Source: Mallotus nudiflorus
Lineage: Eukaryota > Streptophyta > Magnoliopsida > Malpighiales > Euphorbiaceae
NCBI GenBank assembly: GCA_947683625.1
Contig: CANTUR010000039.1
Location: 6,076,001-6,140,000, forward strand
Direction: 5' to 3'
Length of the DNA: 64,000 nt
Shown here: positions 24,620 through 36,164 of the stretch, piece by piece
Position numbering within the stretch: position 1 is the first letter of the stretch
How the letters are laid out: each line of letters starts with the position of its first letter
Notes under the pieces: generated by a model
Database searches by the model: none
What the model was told of the DNA's origin: nothing
What the model saw: only the letters and a program-made list of their open reading frames with translations
Translations under genes and position numbers: made by a program

Positions 24620-25890
24620 ATGGCCCCTAAGAAAAGCAAAGCTCCTTCCTTTTCCAATGGTGAAACTCTAAGGAGAGTCACCAAAGAAAAACCTAGCAAA
24701 TCCCTTCCTCCTTTTTCTCATTCTCCATAAGACATCAAGAAAAGAATAGCCCTCTTTCAAAAAGACATAAAATCTCCACAAGATACATGTCTACCTTTTC
24801 CTTACACAAGTTGGAGTGTCTAAAAGATGTGGAAGATTTGCCCTTAAAGGTGACTGCTAAAGACTTCTTTTGAACCTCTTCTAACTTATCCTTCTTTAGT
24901 GGTTGAGTTTCTCTCCTCCTACACTCTTAGAACCACACAATTTGATGATAATAATCCTTATTTTAGCATGATATTCAAACTTGGTAGTAGGGATGGCTTT
25001 ATGACCGCCATTGAGTTTGATACTCTCTTTAGGATTTCTAGGAAACTGCATATTCAAACCCTCTTTACATGGCTTCCTCACTCTTTTTAGGTAAAATATT
25101 ATAAGCCATAAACTTTTACCTTCCTAGTCAATCACATCAAAGCCTCCTCCTTTCAATCCAAAGTGCTTTGGTATATTTATAGATTTTTAACTTATACCTT
25201 CAATGTAAGAGGACAAAGAAATGAGACCATATCTTTAGATGATCTTTTTATTCTTCATTGCATGGTGGATAGTGTCCAAATTGCATTAGGAAGGATCTTC
25301 AATGGCACATTTGGTTGTAAGTGATAGTGTTTCAAACTCTATTGTATTGGTGGAAATATCACTATACTTGCAAAATTCTCTGGCATTCAATTCATTAATC
25401 TTAAGCCTCATCCTCCCATTTTTCTTGATGAAACTTTTGTCAAAAACTCTAAACAATTCTCTCTAGGGGCACTAAATAGATTTGGAAAGGAGATGGTCCA
25501 TTAGAAGGTGGTGAGGGTGGTGATGACATGAACATTATCCTAAGGCAAATTGAGGAGTTTGGAGGCTAATAAGGTGATGAAGAGGATCCTACCTAAGTTG
25601 CTAAAGAAGGAAGCACTTCCACTTAAAGGAAATGATCAAGAAGTGAAGGCACTTCAAGGGGTGCTTAAGGCATGGAAGATGAGCCTCAATGAGTTGGACA
25701 TCTATTTGATAGAATGTCTTTAATGGAGTCCAATTTCAACTACCGCTTTGATAGGGTTGATGAGCAAAATGCACACCTTCAATATGATGTGCATTATCTT
25801 TATGAGAGGCAAGGCTATGAATGCCAATATTTCCCTTTTGCTCACCCTCATCCTCCTCCATCTCCTCCTTGTGAGAGAGATGAATCTTAG
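24620..25890 (+). pseudogene. Env-like region of copia 1, broken
   Basis: Lies between the pol end and the 3' LTR, where Sireviruses carry an extra reading region. Reading from ATG 24620 gives MAPKKSKAPSFSNGE, with stops and frameshifts after that. Later pieces include a 63-codon open part at 24899-25090 and a C-terminal part ending near 25890. Parts match the counterpart in copia 2 (33250-33510), for example the PPxFLDxxxxKNSxQF motif (about 25414-25460 here). No signal peptide or membrane anchor could be made out in the broken frame, so a fusion role is not claimed. Confidence 0.6.
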
Positions 25891-26483
25891 ATTTCTTTTC
25901 ATTTTCTTTTAAGTTTTTTTAATGTCTTTTCACTTTTTTTGTTTTTAATTTCCTAGTTTTTTTTTATGTTTTATATGTCTTAGTATGTTTCACATTTTTC
26001 AAATTTCATGTAATGTGTCTTGGACCAAATTTTTCTTATTAATGAAATTTTAGTTCTTTGTGTGCTTATTTCATTGTTCTTATTTTCTCTTTTTTCTCCT
26101 TTTTGCATTTTGACAAAAGAGGGAGAAATTGTGTATTTTAAGAATAGAAATGGTATTGAATGGTATAATTTTGCTTGTTCTCTATACATTTGCTCAAATA
26201 ACCCTTGGTTGCTCATTTACTTGAGTATGCATGATGAATACTATGTTTATAACAAGTGTGTTAATATTACATTATGTACATGTTAAATATATGAAATTTC
26301 AATTTTGTATACTTTTTATATATATTTGGTATATGGAACTCCAATCTTTAATATATGAATATAGTAAGGGGGAATACCTTTAAAAATTGATGCATATATG
26401 GAGGGGGAGTCACACTAACACACTTTTCACAATTGATTATTTAATTTCTCAAAATTATTTGTCAAAATAAGAAAAAAGGAGAT

Positions 26484-26994
26484 TGTTAGCCATTTGCATG
26501 ATTAAGGCTAAATATAACCTTATTTTAATTTTAACAACACAATTTGTAGTATTAATGATGTTTGTTCAACTTCATGTTAGTTAGGACTTAAAGAAAGCTA
26601 AAAAATGTAAGAATATATAAAGTGACAATGGGTCTTAGTCACGGTCACTATTGGAACCTAGTTGTGATAAAGCTAAGCCCTTAAGTCTCTTTATTGAGAA
26701 GAAATCTAGTAACCCTCTCTAAGTCACGACCGTGATAAGGCTCATGGGGATAATCATTAGTGACTCATGAGCAAGATCAAGGCACTTAAATTAAGCAAAA
26801 GCTCTAGTAGTGCTCATTATCCTTAGTCATGACCATGACAAGACTGTGATCACCATCACGAAGAAGCATCTTGAGTTCTTGATATTCTTCTTAACTCTCT
26901 TCTACATTTTCTTTTAATCCTTAATTAATCCCTAGTTAATCTTTACTCTTTCATTAATTTTCTAATTGCCTTATTCACCCCCTAGGGCGTTTCA
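26484..26994 (+). repeat. 3' LTR of copia 1, internally deleted
   Basis: 511 bp against 1,275 bp for the 5' copy. The first about 390 and the last about 120 bases match the 5' LTR; about 770 bases are missing at about 26872. It starts TGTTAGCC after the polypurine tract AAAAAAGGAGAT (26472-26483), ends TTTCA and is followed by the duplication AATGA. Confidence 0.85.
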
Positions 26995-27663
26995 AATGAG
27001 TTTATTAAATTTGAAGCCTAGATTATGTTTGGATCATCAATTCCTAATAAAGAAATATTTAACCTAACATATTATCAAATACCTCCAAGAAATCATAAGA
27101 AAAACCCATAATAAAAGTATAAGAAAAAGAAGAAGAATGAAATAGTTATGATTAATTTTGAATCTTTAAATTCTTATTCCTTCAAACTTTTAAGGTTTCT
27201 TATGCTTTTTTTTAAGTCAAAAACTACTTCTAAACATGCCCAAAATAATATATGTAAAGGCCCCAAGTGTTGCCCTAAGAATCCAATCTATTTCGGGCTA
27301 AAAAACATCAATTATTTCCCTAATTTATGTAGGCTACGACCGTAATAGTAACATGCAGCCCAAAGTTTTCTAAAATCATCCACACCTATGATGGCAACCC
27401 CCTATTCACCTGTGATGGTAGTTAAAAAAAACACTCAAAATACATTAATCCTTTGACAGAAGCTCTTTATATGTGAAAGCATCAACACTTCAACTCAAAA
27501 CATCATCCAAAAGCTCCTTTTTTCACCCAAAAACATTCTTAAACTAGCAAAACATAAGTAAAAAATTATAAAAACCTTATAACTAATGAAAATAAGCCTA
27601 ATTCTATCAACATATAAACTAAAAATCTACTAAAAATAAACACAAGTTTCACACAATCAAACA

Positions 27664-27677
27664 CCCCCACACTTAAG
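27664..27677 (-). other. Polypurine tract of element A
   Basis: The minus strand reads CTTAAGTGTGGGGG directly before LTR start TGTTTGATTG. This is preceded by the stretch (ACTTGAGGACAAGCAAAAAA) that commonly marks the 3' end of Athila/Tat-type elements. Confidence 0.8.
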
Positions 27678-30385
27678 TTTTTTGCTTGTCCTCAAGTAAA
27701 ACATATAAGAACATCTATCATCACAATGAATTTAGCACATTAATAGACTTTACCTTTTCTATCCATCATAATCTTTAGATAATATAAAACTTATAATTTA
27801 AAATTAAATTGATAACTCAAGGTCAAAAAAATAAGTTTTACCACTTAACCACTGAATTTTTGAAAATTTATAAGTTGACAATTAAGAAAAACAAAAACAA
27901 GTGATACTACTCACTTAACCCTTAACAACTCTTAATTCTAGCACACAAAAGATTGCAACATTATTTTTTTAAGCAAGTGCATTTTACACTCCATCTCGAT
28001 TTTATTTAATTCTCTCTAACCAACCTTCCCACTTTTAATGTTCCTTCGCTAATGTAGATACCACCAAGTCGATCTTTTGGATATTCTTACTCTATTTAGA
28101 CTATATAAGATTGAAATTTAAATATTTTCTCCTACGTAAAAGAGAGATATATTTTTTTAAATTTTTATGCTATCATTCATATGATAGACTCAAGGATTAG
28201 CTAAAAATAAAAAATTGAGTATCATCAACAATCAATTTTCTTAACTATTAACTCACAAAATTCGGTCACTCAAAGTCAAGTAAGCTTTAGGTTAATTAAA
28301 ATTTCAAAAGTCCTTAACCACAAATTATCAACTTAACTTAAAAATCACAAATTAAGCATCAATAAAAAATTATGAACCATGCATATGAAAATCACCTTTA
28401 ATGTGCTTTACTCATTATAAGGATAGGTTGCAAAAATTTTAAGTATGTAAATGCTAACATGCAAAAAAAATATAACTCTAAAGTTAAAATTAACATAAAA
28501 AATAAAAATAAAAATAAAAATAAAAATAAAAATAAAAATAAAAATAAAAATAAAATAAACTAAATCCAAAAACACATGCAAATGTACCCCCACACTTAAT
28601 CTTCATATTGCCCTTAATGTGAAAACTAAGCAAGAAACACAAAATAACATGCATAAAAATGGAAATAAACTAATAAAATAAAAATAAATAGAAGAACATT
28701 AGTAAGGAAAAAGGAAACTCCCCTCACCATGGTGAGCGAGGTGATGAAATCTCATAGTCTGACACCTTGATAAATCATTTGAGTTGAGGCTCTTGAGACT
28801 ATTATCATTGTGCTAATAAAGTGACTTAACCTTGGAGTTCATCAAATTAAGCATCTATACGCATATTTAATTGGTCAAAATGAGTTAATATTTGTTGCCA
28901 ACCCACATATTTCCTTGCACCCACAACTCACACATTATTGCCATCTCCCATATCATCATCTGCATTGGTTTCACTAGCATCTTCATCATGTTAGTGAAAT
29001 TATGTGATCAGTGTGTGAAATTGAAAAGGAAATATAAGAACTAAGAGGAGGAATTTTAAGTTTATGTAAAGGAGGAAGAAGAAGAAGCTAGGGATTTTAA
29101 GTTGGAAGTGTAGAAAAGAAAAACAAAAATAATGAAAAGACCAAGAAAAGAAAAGAAGTATAGAATAAGAATAAAAATAAAGAGCACTTTCAACTTAAAA
29201 GACTTGTTAAAAAAATTAGAAAACAAAATAAATTTTATTTATTTTTATTTTTTATGGCTGCTATAGCAGCTTTGGAATTTTCAGCTACTGTAGCAACTCC
29301 TAGGTTGATATTGCAGCATTGGGAAGTTTTTTACTGAAAGGTTTCAACTGTTGTGGCAATGAGCAAGCTGCTGTTATAGCTGAGAGTCACTACATATGGG
29401 TTGTGGGTGATGGCAAGGTTGCTGTTGTAGCAGCAAGTGCAACTAAAAATGTTTTGATTATTTTATTTGCAACAACTAATGACATTGCAAAGTGAAAATT
29501 AGTTAAGAAAAGATTTAGAAAAAAAAGCAAAAAGATAATGAAACAAACACAAAAATTCAACAATTAAAATAAAAATCCTTACTAAAGCAACTAAATACAT
29601 AGAAAGCAAAAATCAAAGCATAATTAAAAGAAGGAAAATCAAAATATAATTAAAATCAAAGTATGAAAGAAAAGAAAAAATAAATAAATAAAAAACACAT
29701 AATCAAGAAATATAATTTTTTTTGTCTAAGTTAAGGTTGTTAGCTAGACCCCTTTTTATTTTATTATGGTGACTGAATTGCAAGAGACTCTTTCTCTCTT
29801 TGGGCACACACTGAATTAGGCTTGCCCACTAATTGTAAAAAATAGGATAAATAATGCATGTATTAAAACATTTCATAATTTCTTTTTTCAATACTTCCTT
29901 TATGTTTGGGTTAAGTATCTTTTGTCTCTTAATTATAAAATATTTCCCTATTTTATATATATTTTATGCATGATAATAAAGGGACTAATTCCCTTTATAT
30001 TAGAAATTTAATAGCCTAAAGCTCGAACTCAACCCCTTACTACCTAGCAAACTCTCTTTGCTTGCTCAATAGTCCATTTATTAGAGATAATAATAGTAGT
30101 GTATTAGCTTCTTATAAAAATGCATATCTTAAATGGTTGGGTAGTGGCTAAAGCTCTAACTTTGGTGGTCTTTTAATGGAATGGGGTGTGGAGTTATCAC
30201 TTTTAACCAATAATTCAAGTTGGTTGAATGTGTGCTCATGCTCTCCTACACTTTCTAATTCCTTACTTGGTAGCTTAGCTCCCTTACTCATGTCTGAAGC
30301 AAATTAACTTTTTGAACACATTCATTGATGGTAATAATTTTCATGCATGATTCATCATTTAAAGGGCATTTCATTAATTTTGACA
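27678..30385 (-). other. Non-coding internal region of element A (3' part)
   Basis: About 2.7 kb between the polypurine tract and the protease fragment. No RT, RNase H, integrase or env can be read on either strand. It holds an (AAAAT)n microsatellite and a small G+C-richer area with repeated gctgctatagc-like words (29255-29445). It may be a retrotransposon 3' untranslated region; coding function is not supported. Confidence 0.5.
28497..28555 (+). repeat. (AAAAT)n microsatellite
   Basis: Eleven to twelve tandem AAAAT units. A minus-strand open frame of alternating Phe and Ile codons here is an artefact of the repeat. Confidence 0.9.
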
Positions 30386-30657
30386 TTATAAAATTAGCCT
30401 TTCATCTCCTACCCTTAATGTAAATTTTTCATCATGCACATCAATTAAGGCTTTACTAGTGTTCAAGAATGACCTAATTAAAATCAATGGACAAACTCTT
30501 TCTTCCTTAAAATCAATAAGAAAAATAAACTTGTATACTTTTGCTAAGACATCTTCTATCACTCCATAAGGTTTCTTGATGGAATGATCCACTAGTTGAA
30601 ATGACATATTGGTAGCCATCAGGTCTCTTAATCCTAATTACCTAAAAAAAAAAGAGT
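30386..30657 (-). pseudogene. Retropepsin fragment of element A
   Basis: The minus strand reads LRDLMATNMSFQLVDHSIKKP, then a GVIEDVLAKVYKFIF segment and a later ALIDVHDEKFTLRVG segment. This is the same C-terminal half of an Athila-type protease as at 17105-17617 but from a different copy (about half the residues differ). The upstream half with the catalytic Asp has been separated by the copia 2 insertion starting at 30658 and was not found on its far side. Confidence 0.8.
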
Positions 30658-31986
30658 GTAAGAGCCTTGGTGAATAATGCTAATGAGGGTTTTAGTAAAA
30701 TAAAAATGTTTTTAAGGAATTAAACAAGAATTGAATGAATGTTGAGAAGGAAGAATGAAAAACACAATGATTTAAGGAGTTTAGATTCAACAACAATCCT
30801 ACATCTCCACCTAACTTGTCCCCAAGTTAGGATTTTCAATCATCTATAATCTTATTCACAAGATTAAGATTACATAAGATTTTTATGGCTCACTCTTACA
30901 ACCTTACTACTTGAGTTTTCAAGGCTCACTCAAAAACCAAATCCCAAGTATTTCAATAGACAACAGTTAAACCAATTCCTTTTAGAATATAATCTCACTT
31001 CCCATTTTCTTAATCCTAGAAAATAGAAGAAAAAGAATGTCTATTCTAACACTCACCAACTCTTACAAGAGTTAAAGTTGCACAAATACAAAATTGTTTA
31101 ATAGAGAAGTTGAGAGCTTAATTGAATGCTTAAAAGATAATGAATGATAAACAAGTTTCTTAAACCTTCAATTGAACTCTAAAGAGTGTTTATATAGATA
31201 AACACTCAAAAATATGGCTATTGGATGTATCAAACATGTCTCTACTATCTATAATTGATTTTTTGAATTAATTTTAGACTTTTATAGCTAAAATGATGGT
31301 CACGATCTTGAGGAAGAAGTTCTGGTTCATAAGCGTCAGTTTAAGGACTGTTGCATTTAAGAATGTCCATTGAATGTTGTAAGGGGTGTCCTCATGAGAT
31401 GAACTTTACACTTACGATTGTGAGGATAGCTCGTGAGGAGCATTGACCATGTTGCTAAAAATGAGCTTCTGAGGCATTATATAAGGTCAGCTCGTGACTG
31501 GCTCGTGAGATGCTCATGATCGGGATTGAAGAAGATCAAATCAACCTAAAATTTCTTTATAAAAGAGTTATAGATAATTTTCTTATCTTTCCATATTACT
31601 TTGAATCACCTAAATTGAACCTCTGTAGCTCAAGATATTATTGTAATACTAAGAGTTGCGCAACCTAGAATAAAAGCTGCATGTGTTGACTTTGACTTAA
31701 GATTTGCATACCTAAATGACCATTGTATTTTGACAAGTAAGCTCAATTCAAAAAGCTTAAGATGTCTACTTAAAAAGTGAAGAAGATCATTTTATCATTA
31801 TAAAGCTTTAAAGATGTAAAAAAGCCTCCTTAAATCTCAAAGATCAAATTAGCCCAAAAGACCATTGTATATCCAAAAATGTATATTTTTGGTATGTAAT
31901 TTCCTACACACTTAGTTGAAATCATTAGTATTAAAATTGTTTGTCAAAGTCCAAAATTAAGAGTTTGATCACGTAAATGGTTAACA
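30658..31986 (-). repeat. 3' LTR of copia 2
   Basis: About 1.33 kb. The minus strand starts TGTTAACC and ends CTCTTACA. It aligns with the 5' LTR of copia 1, for example the 'gagtgagcc' repeats at about 19190-19235 against 30890-30935. Confidence 0.8.
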
Positions 31987-32934
31987 ATCTCTCTCTTTTT
32001 GGCTTTGACAAACAATTTGTTAAAATATTAAATAAAGTGTGTGAGTGTCAAAAATAAATGACATCAATAAGTATGCATTGTACATAATATCTCCCCCTAT
32101 CAAATTAAATTGTTGCATTATGTGAACAATTTTACTCCCCTTAATATATGCATAAAATTCAATAAAATACACCATGTATCGGGGCATAAAAGTAATTTAA
32201 TTAACATGGCATATATAAGGGATAAAATTTTTTTATTTTATATTTATTTACTACTCCCCTTTTATAGATATGATAAGAAATATAAATTTATTTTATTCCC
32301 CCTTTTTGTCAAAAATAAAGACAATATAATCATGTTATCAAGAACATGGCCTAACATAATAAATGTGTTAAAATCATGATAACATGATGATAATATGATC
32401 ATTTAAATAAATTGTTAAGCAATTTGAAGGAAATAATTTCAAACATATATACAGGTAGTGCTATTAAAATGCATCAAAAAATCAGTACATATAGCACTAT
32501 ATTAAAACTTAAAAAACTTAACTATCACATAATTATATAGAGCTTAACTAGTTAATGATCATATGGCACTTAACATATTACAAACATAGCTTCTTCTCCC
32601 CTTTTGTCAAAGACAAAAAGAAAAGAGAGAGATATAAAGGGAAATGAACCTAAAGAGACTAAAAAAAATGTAAACGAAATAAAAGATTAAAAACCAAAAT
32701 AATGAAAACAAAGATACACAAAATCTTTATAAAATCTATATGACAAAATGCAAAAGAAAATATATAACAAAATAAAAAAATTGCATTAAGGAAAAAGGAT
32801 AGAGTTACAATGATATTGGAATGTCAATTGTAAATAAAAACATAAATAACACAAACATAAGACATAAGCTAACATCTCAAGATTAAAAAAATAAACAGTA
32901 AATAAACCAAACATAAACTAAAAAAAAATCTAGT

Positions 32935-33540
32935 CTTGTGGAGGAGGAGGAGGAGGATTCCAAGTGCATTGTATATTGTGATGAGCATATAGTTGATGAA
33001 TATCATACTCGATATGGTTCATCCTATTATTAAAATGATAAAGTCTTGAGTCCACTTGATCAAACCTATTGATAGATGATAACAAAATCCTCCAACCCAA
33101 GCAGGTTTTTCATCAACACTTTAAGAAATGGAAGGTCCTCTAGCCCTTTTTATTTGAGATTGAGGATGAGCATGCTCTTGAGGGATTTCTCCTTCAATTT
33201 GAACACCTTTAAGACTATGAGTGCCTATGTGCTTAATATCTTCTAAGTCTTATTCTAGCTCCTCATCAACATCTTCATCTCCTACTTCATCTTTCCAAAC
33301 CCGATAATTTCGAACAAGTTTGAATTGCCTAGAGTTTTTCAAGAGGTTGTCATCAAGAAAAGATGGAGGAATGGAAGGAGTGTTATTCAAGTTGATCCTA
33401 AAGTGATGAACAATTTTAGTGATGAAGCCTCCTACATATAAGTAATCACTAATACTATCACTAGCTAATGAAAACGTCCATTGAAGCCATCTTCCTAACT
33501 CAACATCCACACCCTCAACAAGACATCTAACAAGGACCCT
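32935..33540 (-). pseudogene. Env-like region of copia 2
   Basis: Includes an 86-codon open frame (33510-33250) with LYVGGFITKIVHHF and PPSFLDDNLLKNSRQF, then an acidic tail. The corresponding copia 1 region has PPIFLDETFVKNSKQF, so both elements shared this extra reading region. This placement between RNase H and 3' LTR is a Sirevirus trait. The frame is interrupted and no product is expected. Confidence 0.6.
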
Positions 33541-34175
33541 AAATTACCTTTAGGTCCTTAAACTTTCAAATTTAGTTCAATTGAGTCCTAAATACTTTAC
33601 AACTAGGTCCCTATATATTCAAATCAACATATAATCACATTTATTCATACTCAAACTTAATTGCTTTCATAAAAATGATCATAAGTGAATATTTTGAAAG
33701 ATTAAAAATTATTTTTAAAAAAATTTAAATCATGAAATTTATGATTTTAAAATCAAATAATTTGAGAATATAATTAAATTTCAAAAATTAGTTATTAAAT
33801 GACACAATGATAAATAATAAAAAATTTAAAAATGATTTCAAAGCTTTTGGAATATATTATGCAAATGAAAAACAATAATTTATATGGATGATTTGCTTAT
33901 TTTTGAATAAACAAGAATTTGTATGAAAATCAATTATGAATTATTTAAAATAGCAAATATCAAATAAAATATGCATAAAATGTATTATATACAAAAAATA
34001 TATTAAAAATAAATATGCATGAAAAATATACTAAAGGCGACTATGAACAAGTTTTTATGAAAAATACGGACTATGAATAAGTTTTTATGCAAAGGAATCA
34101 TATACAGTAAATAAATAGAAAGACATATATGAAAATGCACGAATATAACTATCAAATTAGTAAAATTGCAAGTTG
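33541..34175. other. AT-rich spacer within copia 2
   Basis: Non-coding. Contains a short near-duplicate (gactatgaacaagtttttatg at about 34040 and gactatgaataagtttttatg at about 34070) and, at 33535-33610, words such as 'cctttaggtcctt' and 'ttcaattgagtccta' that may be a small transposon fragment. Confidence 0.4.
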
Positions 34176-34790
34176 TCAAGACAAACTTGAACCATCAATC
34201 ATACCAAGCTCATGCTTAATAAAATTCATTCTTTCCTCACAAAGAGGCTTGGTAAAAATGTCAGCTAATTGATGATTACTATTAATAAATTCAAGAAAAA
34301 TATCACCATTTTGTACATGATCACGTAAGAAATGATGTCTAATATCTATATGTTTAGTTCTAGAATGTTGAATGGGATTTTTACTAAGGTTTATAGCACT
34401 TGTATTATCATATTTAACAGGAATATGATTAATATCCTTACCATAGTCCAATAATTGTTGTTTTTGCCATAGAACTTGGGTGGAATAACAACTAGCCACC
34501 AAATATTCTACTTTAGTGGTGGACAAGGCAACCGAAACTTGTTTCTTGCTAAACCAAGAAACTAAACAATTACATAAGATTTGAAAAGTTTTGAAAGTGC
34601 TTTTTCTATCTAGTAAACTATCAGTAAAGTCCGCATCATAATAACTAATCAAGTTAAGGGAAGAACTCCTAGGATACCAAATTCCTAAGTGCATTGTACC
34701 ATAAAGATTTTTCAAAATTCTTTTGATAGCATTCAAATGAGACTCTCTAGGACATGATTGAAATCTATCATATAAGCAAGTAGCAAACAT
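34176..34790 (-). pseudogene. RNase H domain of copia 2, well preserved
   Basis: A 204-codon open stretch covering the end of RT and the whole Ty1/copia RNase H. Readable catalytic positions are Asp in YYDADFTDS, Glu in KVEYLVAS, Asp in KYDNTSAI and the final KHIDIRHHFLRD segment, followed by ADIFTKPL near the C-terminus. RNase H degrades the RNA of the RNA-DNA hybrid during reverse transcription. This is the best preserved retroelement domain in the window, but the adjoining RT is broken, so it is scored as part of a pseudogene. Confidence 0.85.
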
Positions 34791-34844
34791 AATATCGGGT
34801 CTACTAGCAGTTAAATAAAGAAGGCATCCTATTATACCTCTAAA

Positions 34845-35630
34845 TCACTTTTCATCAACTAGTTTGCCATTCTCATCCTTGTTGAGTTTGATTATGGTGC
34901 TCATTGGAGTTTTACTTGTCTTAGCTCCATCTATGCCAAAATTTCTGAGAATGTCTCTTTCATATTTGGTTTGATTGATGAAAATCCCATTTTTGCATTG
35001 TTTGATTTGAAGTCCAAGAAAGAAATTGAGTCCTCCCATCATACTTATCTCAAATTCTCCTTACACTAACTTGGAGAATTCTTCACACAAGCAATGATTA
35101 GTAGCCCTGAAAATAATATCATCAATATATATTTGAACAATTAACAAATTATGCTTGGATTTCTTTATAAAAAGAGTTATGTCAACTTTTCCTTTAGAGA
35201 ACCTTTTCTTTAGTAAAAAGTTGCTCAATCTTTTATACCAACCTCTTAGAGCTTGTTTCAATCCATACAATGCTTTTAACAATTTACAAACATGATTTAG
35301 AGAATTAAAATTTTCAAAACTCGAAGGTTGCTCAGCATATACCTCCTTTTTAATGAAACCATTTAGAAATGCACTTTAATATCCATTTGATAAAGTTTAA
35401 AATCCACGAATGATACAAATGCAAGTATCATTCTAATAGCTTCTAACCTTGTAAGTGGGGCAAAGGTTTTATTATAATTAATGCCTTCCTCTTGATTATA
35501 ACCTTTAGTTACTAGTCTAGCTTTGTTCCTAGTTATGACACCTTGTTCGTTCATCTTATTTGTAAACACCCATTTAGTGCCTATAATAGGATGTTGTTTA
35601 GGTCTAGGAAACAAGGTCCAAACCTTGTTT
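34845..35630 (-). pseudogene. Reverse transcriptase of copia 2, in three open pieces
   Basis: In minus order: 35614-35363 (HHP-like QHPIIGTKWVFTNKMNE, KARLVTKGYNQ, GINYNKTFAP), 35282-35061 (MLKALYGLKQALRGWYKRL and the YIDDII form of the YVDD catalytic box) and 35042-34845 (MGGLNFFLGLQIKQ). Frame breaks separate the pieces. It would synthesise DNA from the element RNA. Confidence 0.85.
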
Positions 35631-35639
35631 CACTCAAAT

Positions 35640-36164
35640 TGATTTAACTCTTCTTGCATAGCAAAGGCCCAAACTTTATCACTTAAGGCATCATCAATAT
35701 TTTTGGGTTTAATTTGAGAAATGAAGGATTAATAATTGAATTTAATTTAGATATAGTAGTTAGACCTATGATGAGATCTTGAGGATGAGCTTTCTTGAAT
35801 TACTAATCCTTTGGAAGCTCATCCTTTGAGGTAGGTTGAGATATCTCCTCATTATCTTCCTTACTTAGACCTTCAAGTTCCAAAGGCTTACTAGCATTTT
35901 CTTCTTATGTATCCATAATCTCATTGTCACTTACAAGATCATTAACACTACAAACATCCTTTTTAGGATCAAGTGAGTTTGATTCATCAAATACAATATG
36001 CATTGACTCTTTAACTACTAGAGTTTTCTTATTAAAGACTCTATATGCTTTACTAGAAATTGAATAGCCTAGGAAAACTCCTTCATCAAATTTAGAATCA
36101 AATTTCCCAAGATTATCCTTAGTGCTTAATATAAAGCACTTACATCCAAATACTCTTAAATATG
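35640..36164 (-). pseudogene. Integrase C-terminal region of copia 2
   Basis: The minus strand from 36164 reads YLRVFGCKCFILSTKDNLGK, followed by GVFLGYSISSKAYRVF and an acidic linker, the Ty1/copia integrase C-terminal (GKGY-like) part and the INT-RT linker. It begins abruptly at the Tat LTR inserted at 36165; the catalytic core is missing. Confidence 0.8.

Larger units (their letters stand above)
18196..26994 (+). mobile_element. Ty1/copia Sirevirus-like retrotransposon (copia 1), degenerate
   Basis: 8.8-kb element with LTRs at 18196-19470 and 26484-26994 and target duplication AATGA (18191-18195 and 26995-26999). It has an iMet-like primer site at 19473, gag, the pol remnants INT-RT-RNase H, an env-like reading region and the polypurine tract AAAAAAGGAGAT. 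The Sirevirus (SIRE/Maximus) call rests on the env-like region between RNase H and the 3' LTR and on the domain motifs. All frames carry stops. The protease and the N-terminal integrase are replaced by an unrelated LTR-like block. Confidence 0.85.
17620..27663 (-). repeat. 3' LTR of element A, split by a copia insertion
   Basis: LTR parts are 17620-18195 and 27000-27663, about 1.24 kb in total. On the minus strand it starts TGTTTGATTG right after the polypurine tract and ends GCGTTAACA. The two halves match the other LTR of A: 18035-18190 matches 58881-59030, and 27000-27640 matches 59030-59660. In that other copy the two halves are contiguous, which proves that 18196-26994 is an insertion. 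Confidence 0.85.
30658..36164 (-). mobile_element. Ty1/copia Sirevirus-like element (copia 2), 5' part missing
   Basis: Minus-strand element with a 3' LTR (31986-30658), polypurine tract (about 32000-31987, AAAAAGAGAGAGAT), env-like region (about 33540-32935), RNase H (34790-34176), RT (about 35630-34845) and the C-terminal part of integrase (36164-35640). At 36165 it is cut by a Tat-type LTR, and no rest of copia 2 (protease, gag, 5' LTR) could be found to the right. It is a close relative of copia 1 but in opposite orientation. Confidence 0.8.

Noticed and set aside
28408..28593. 61-codon minus-strand frame of Phe-Ile repeats
   Set aside because: Direct translation of the (AAAAT)n microsatellite.
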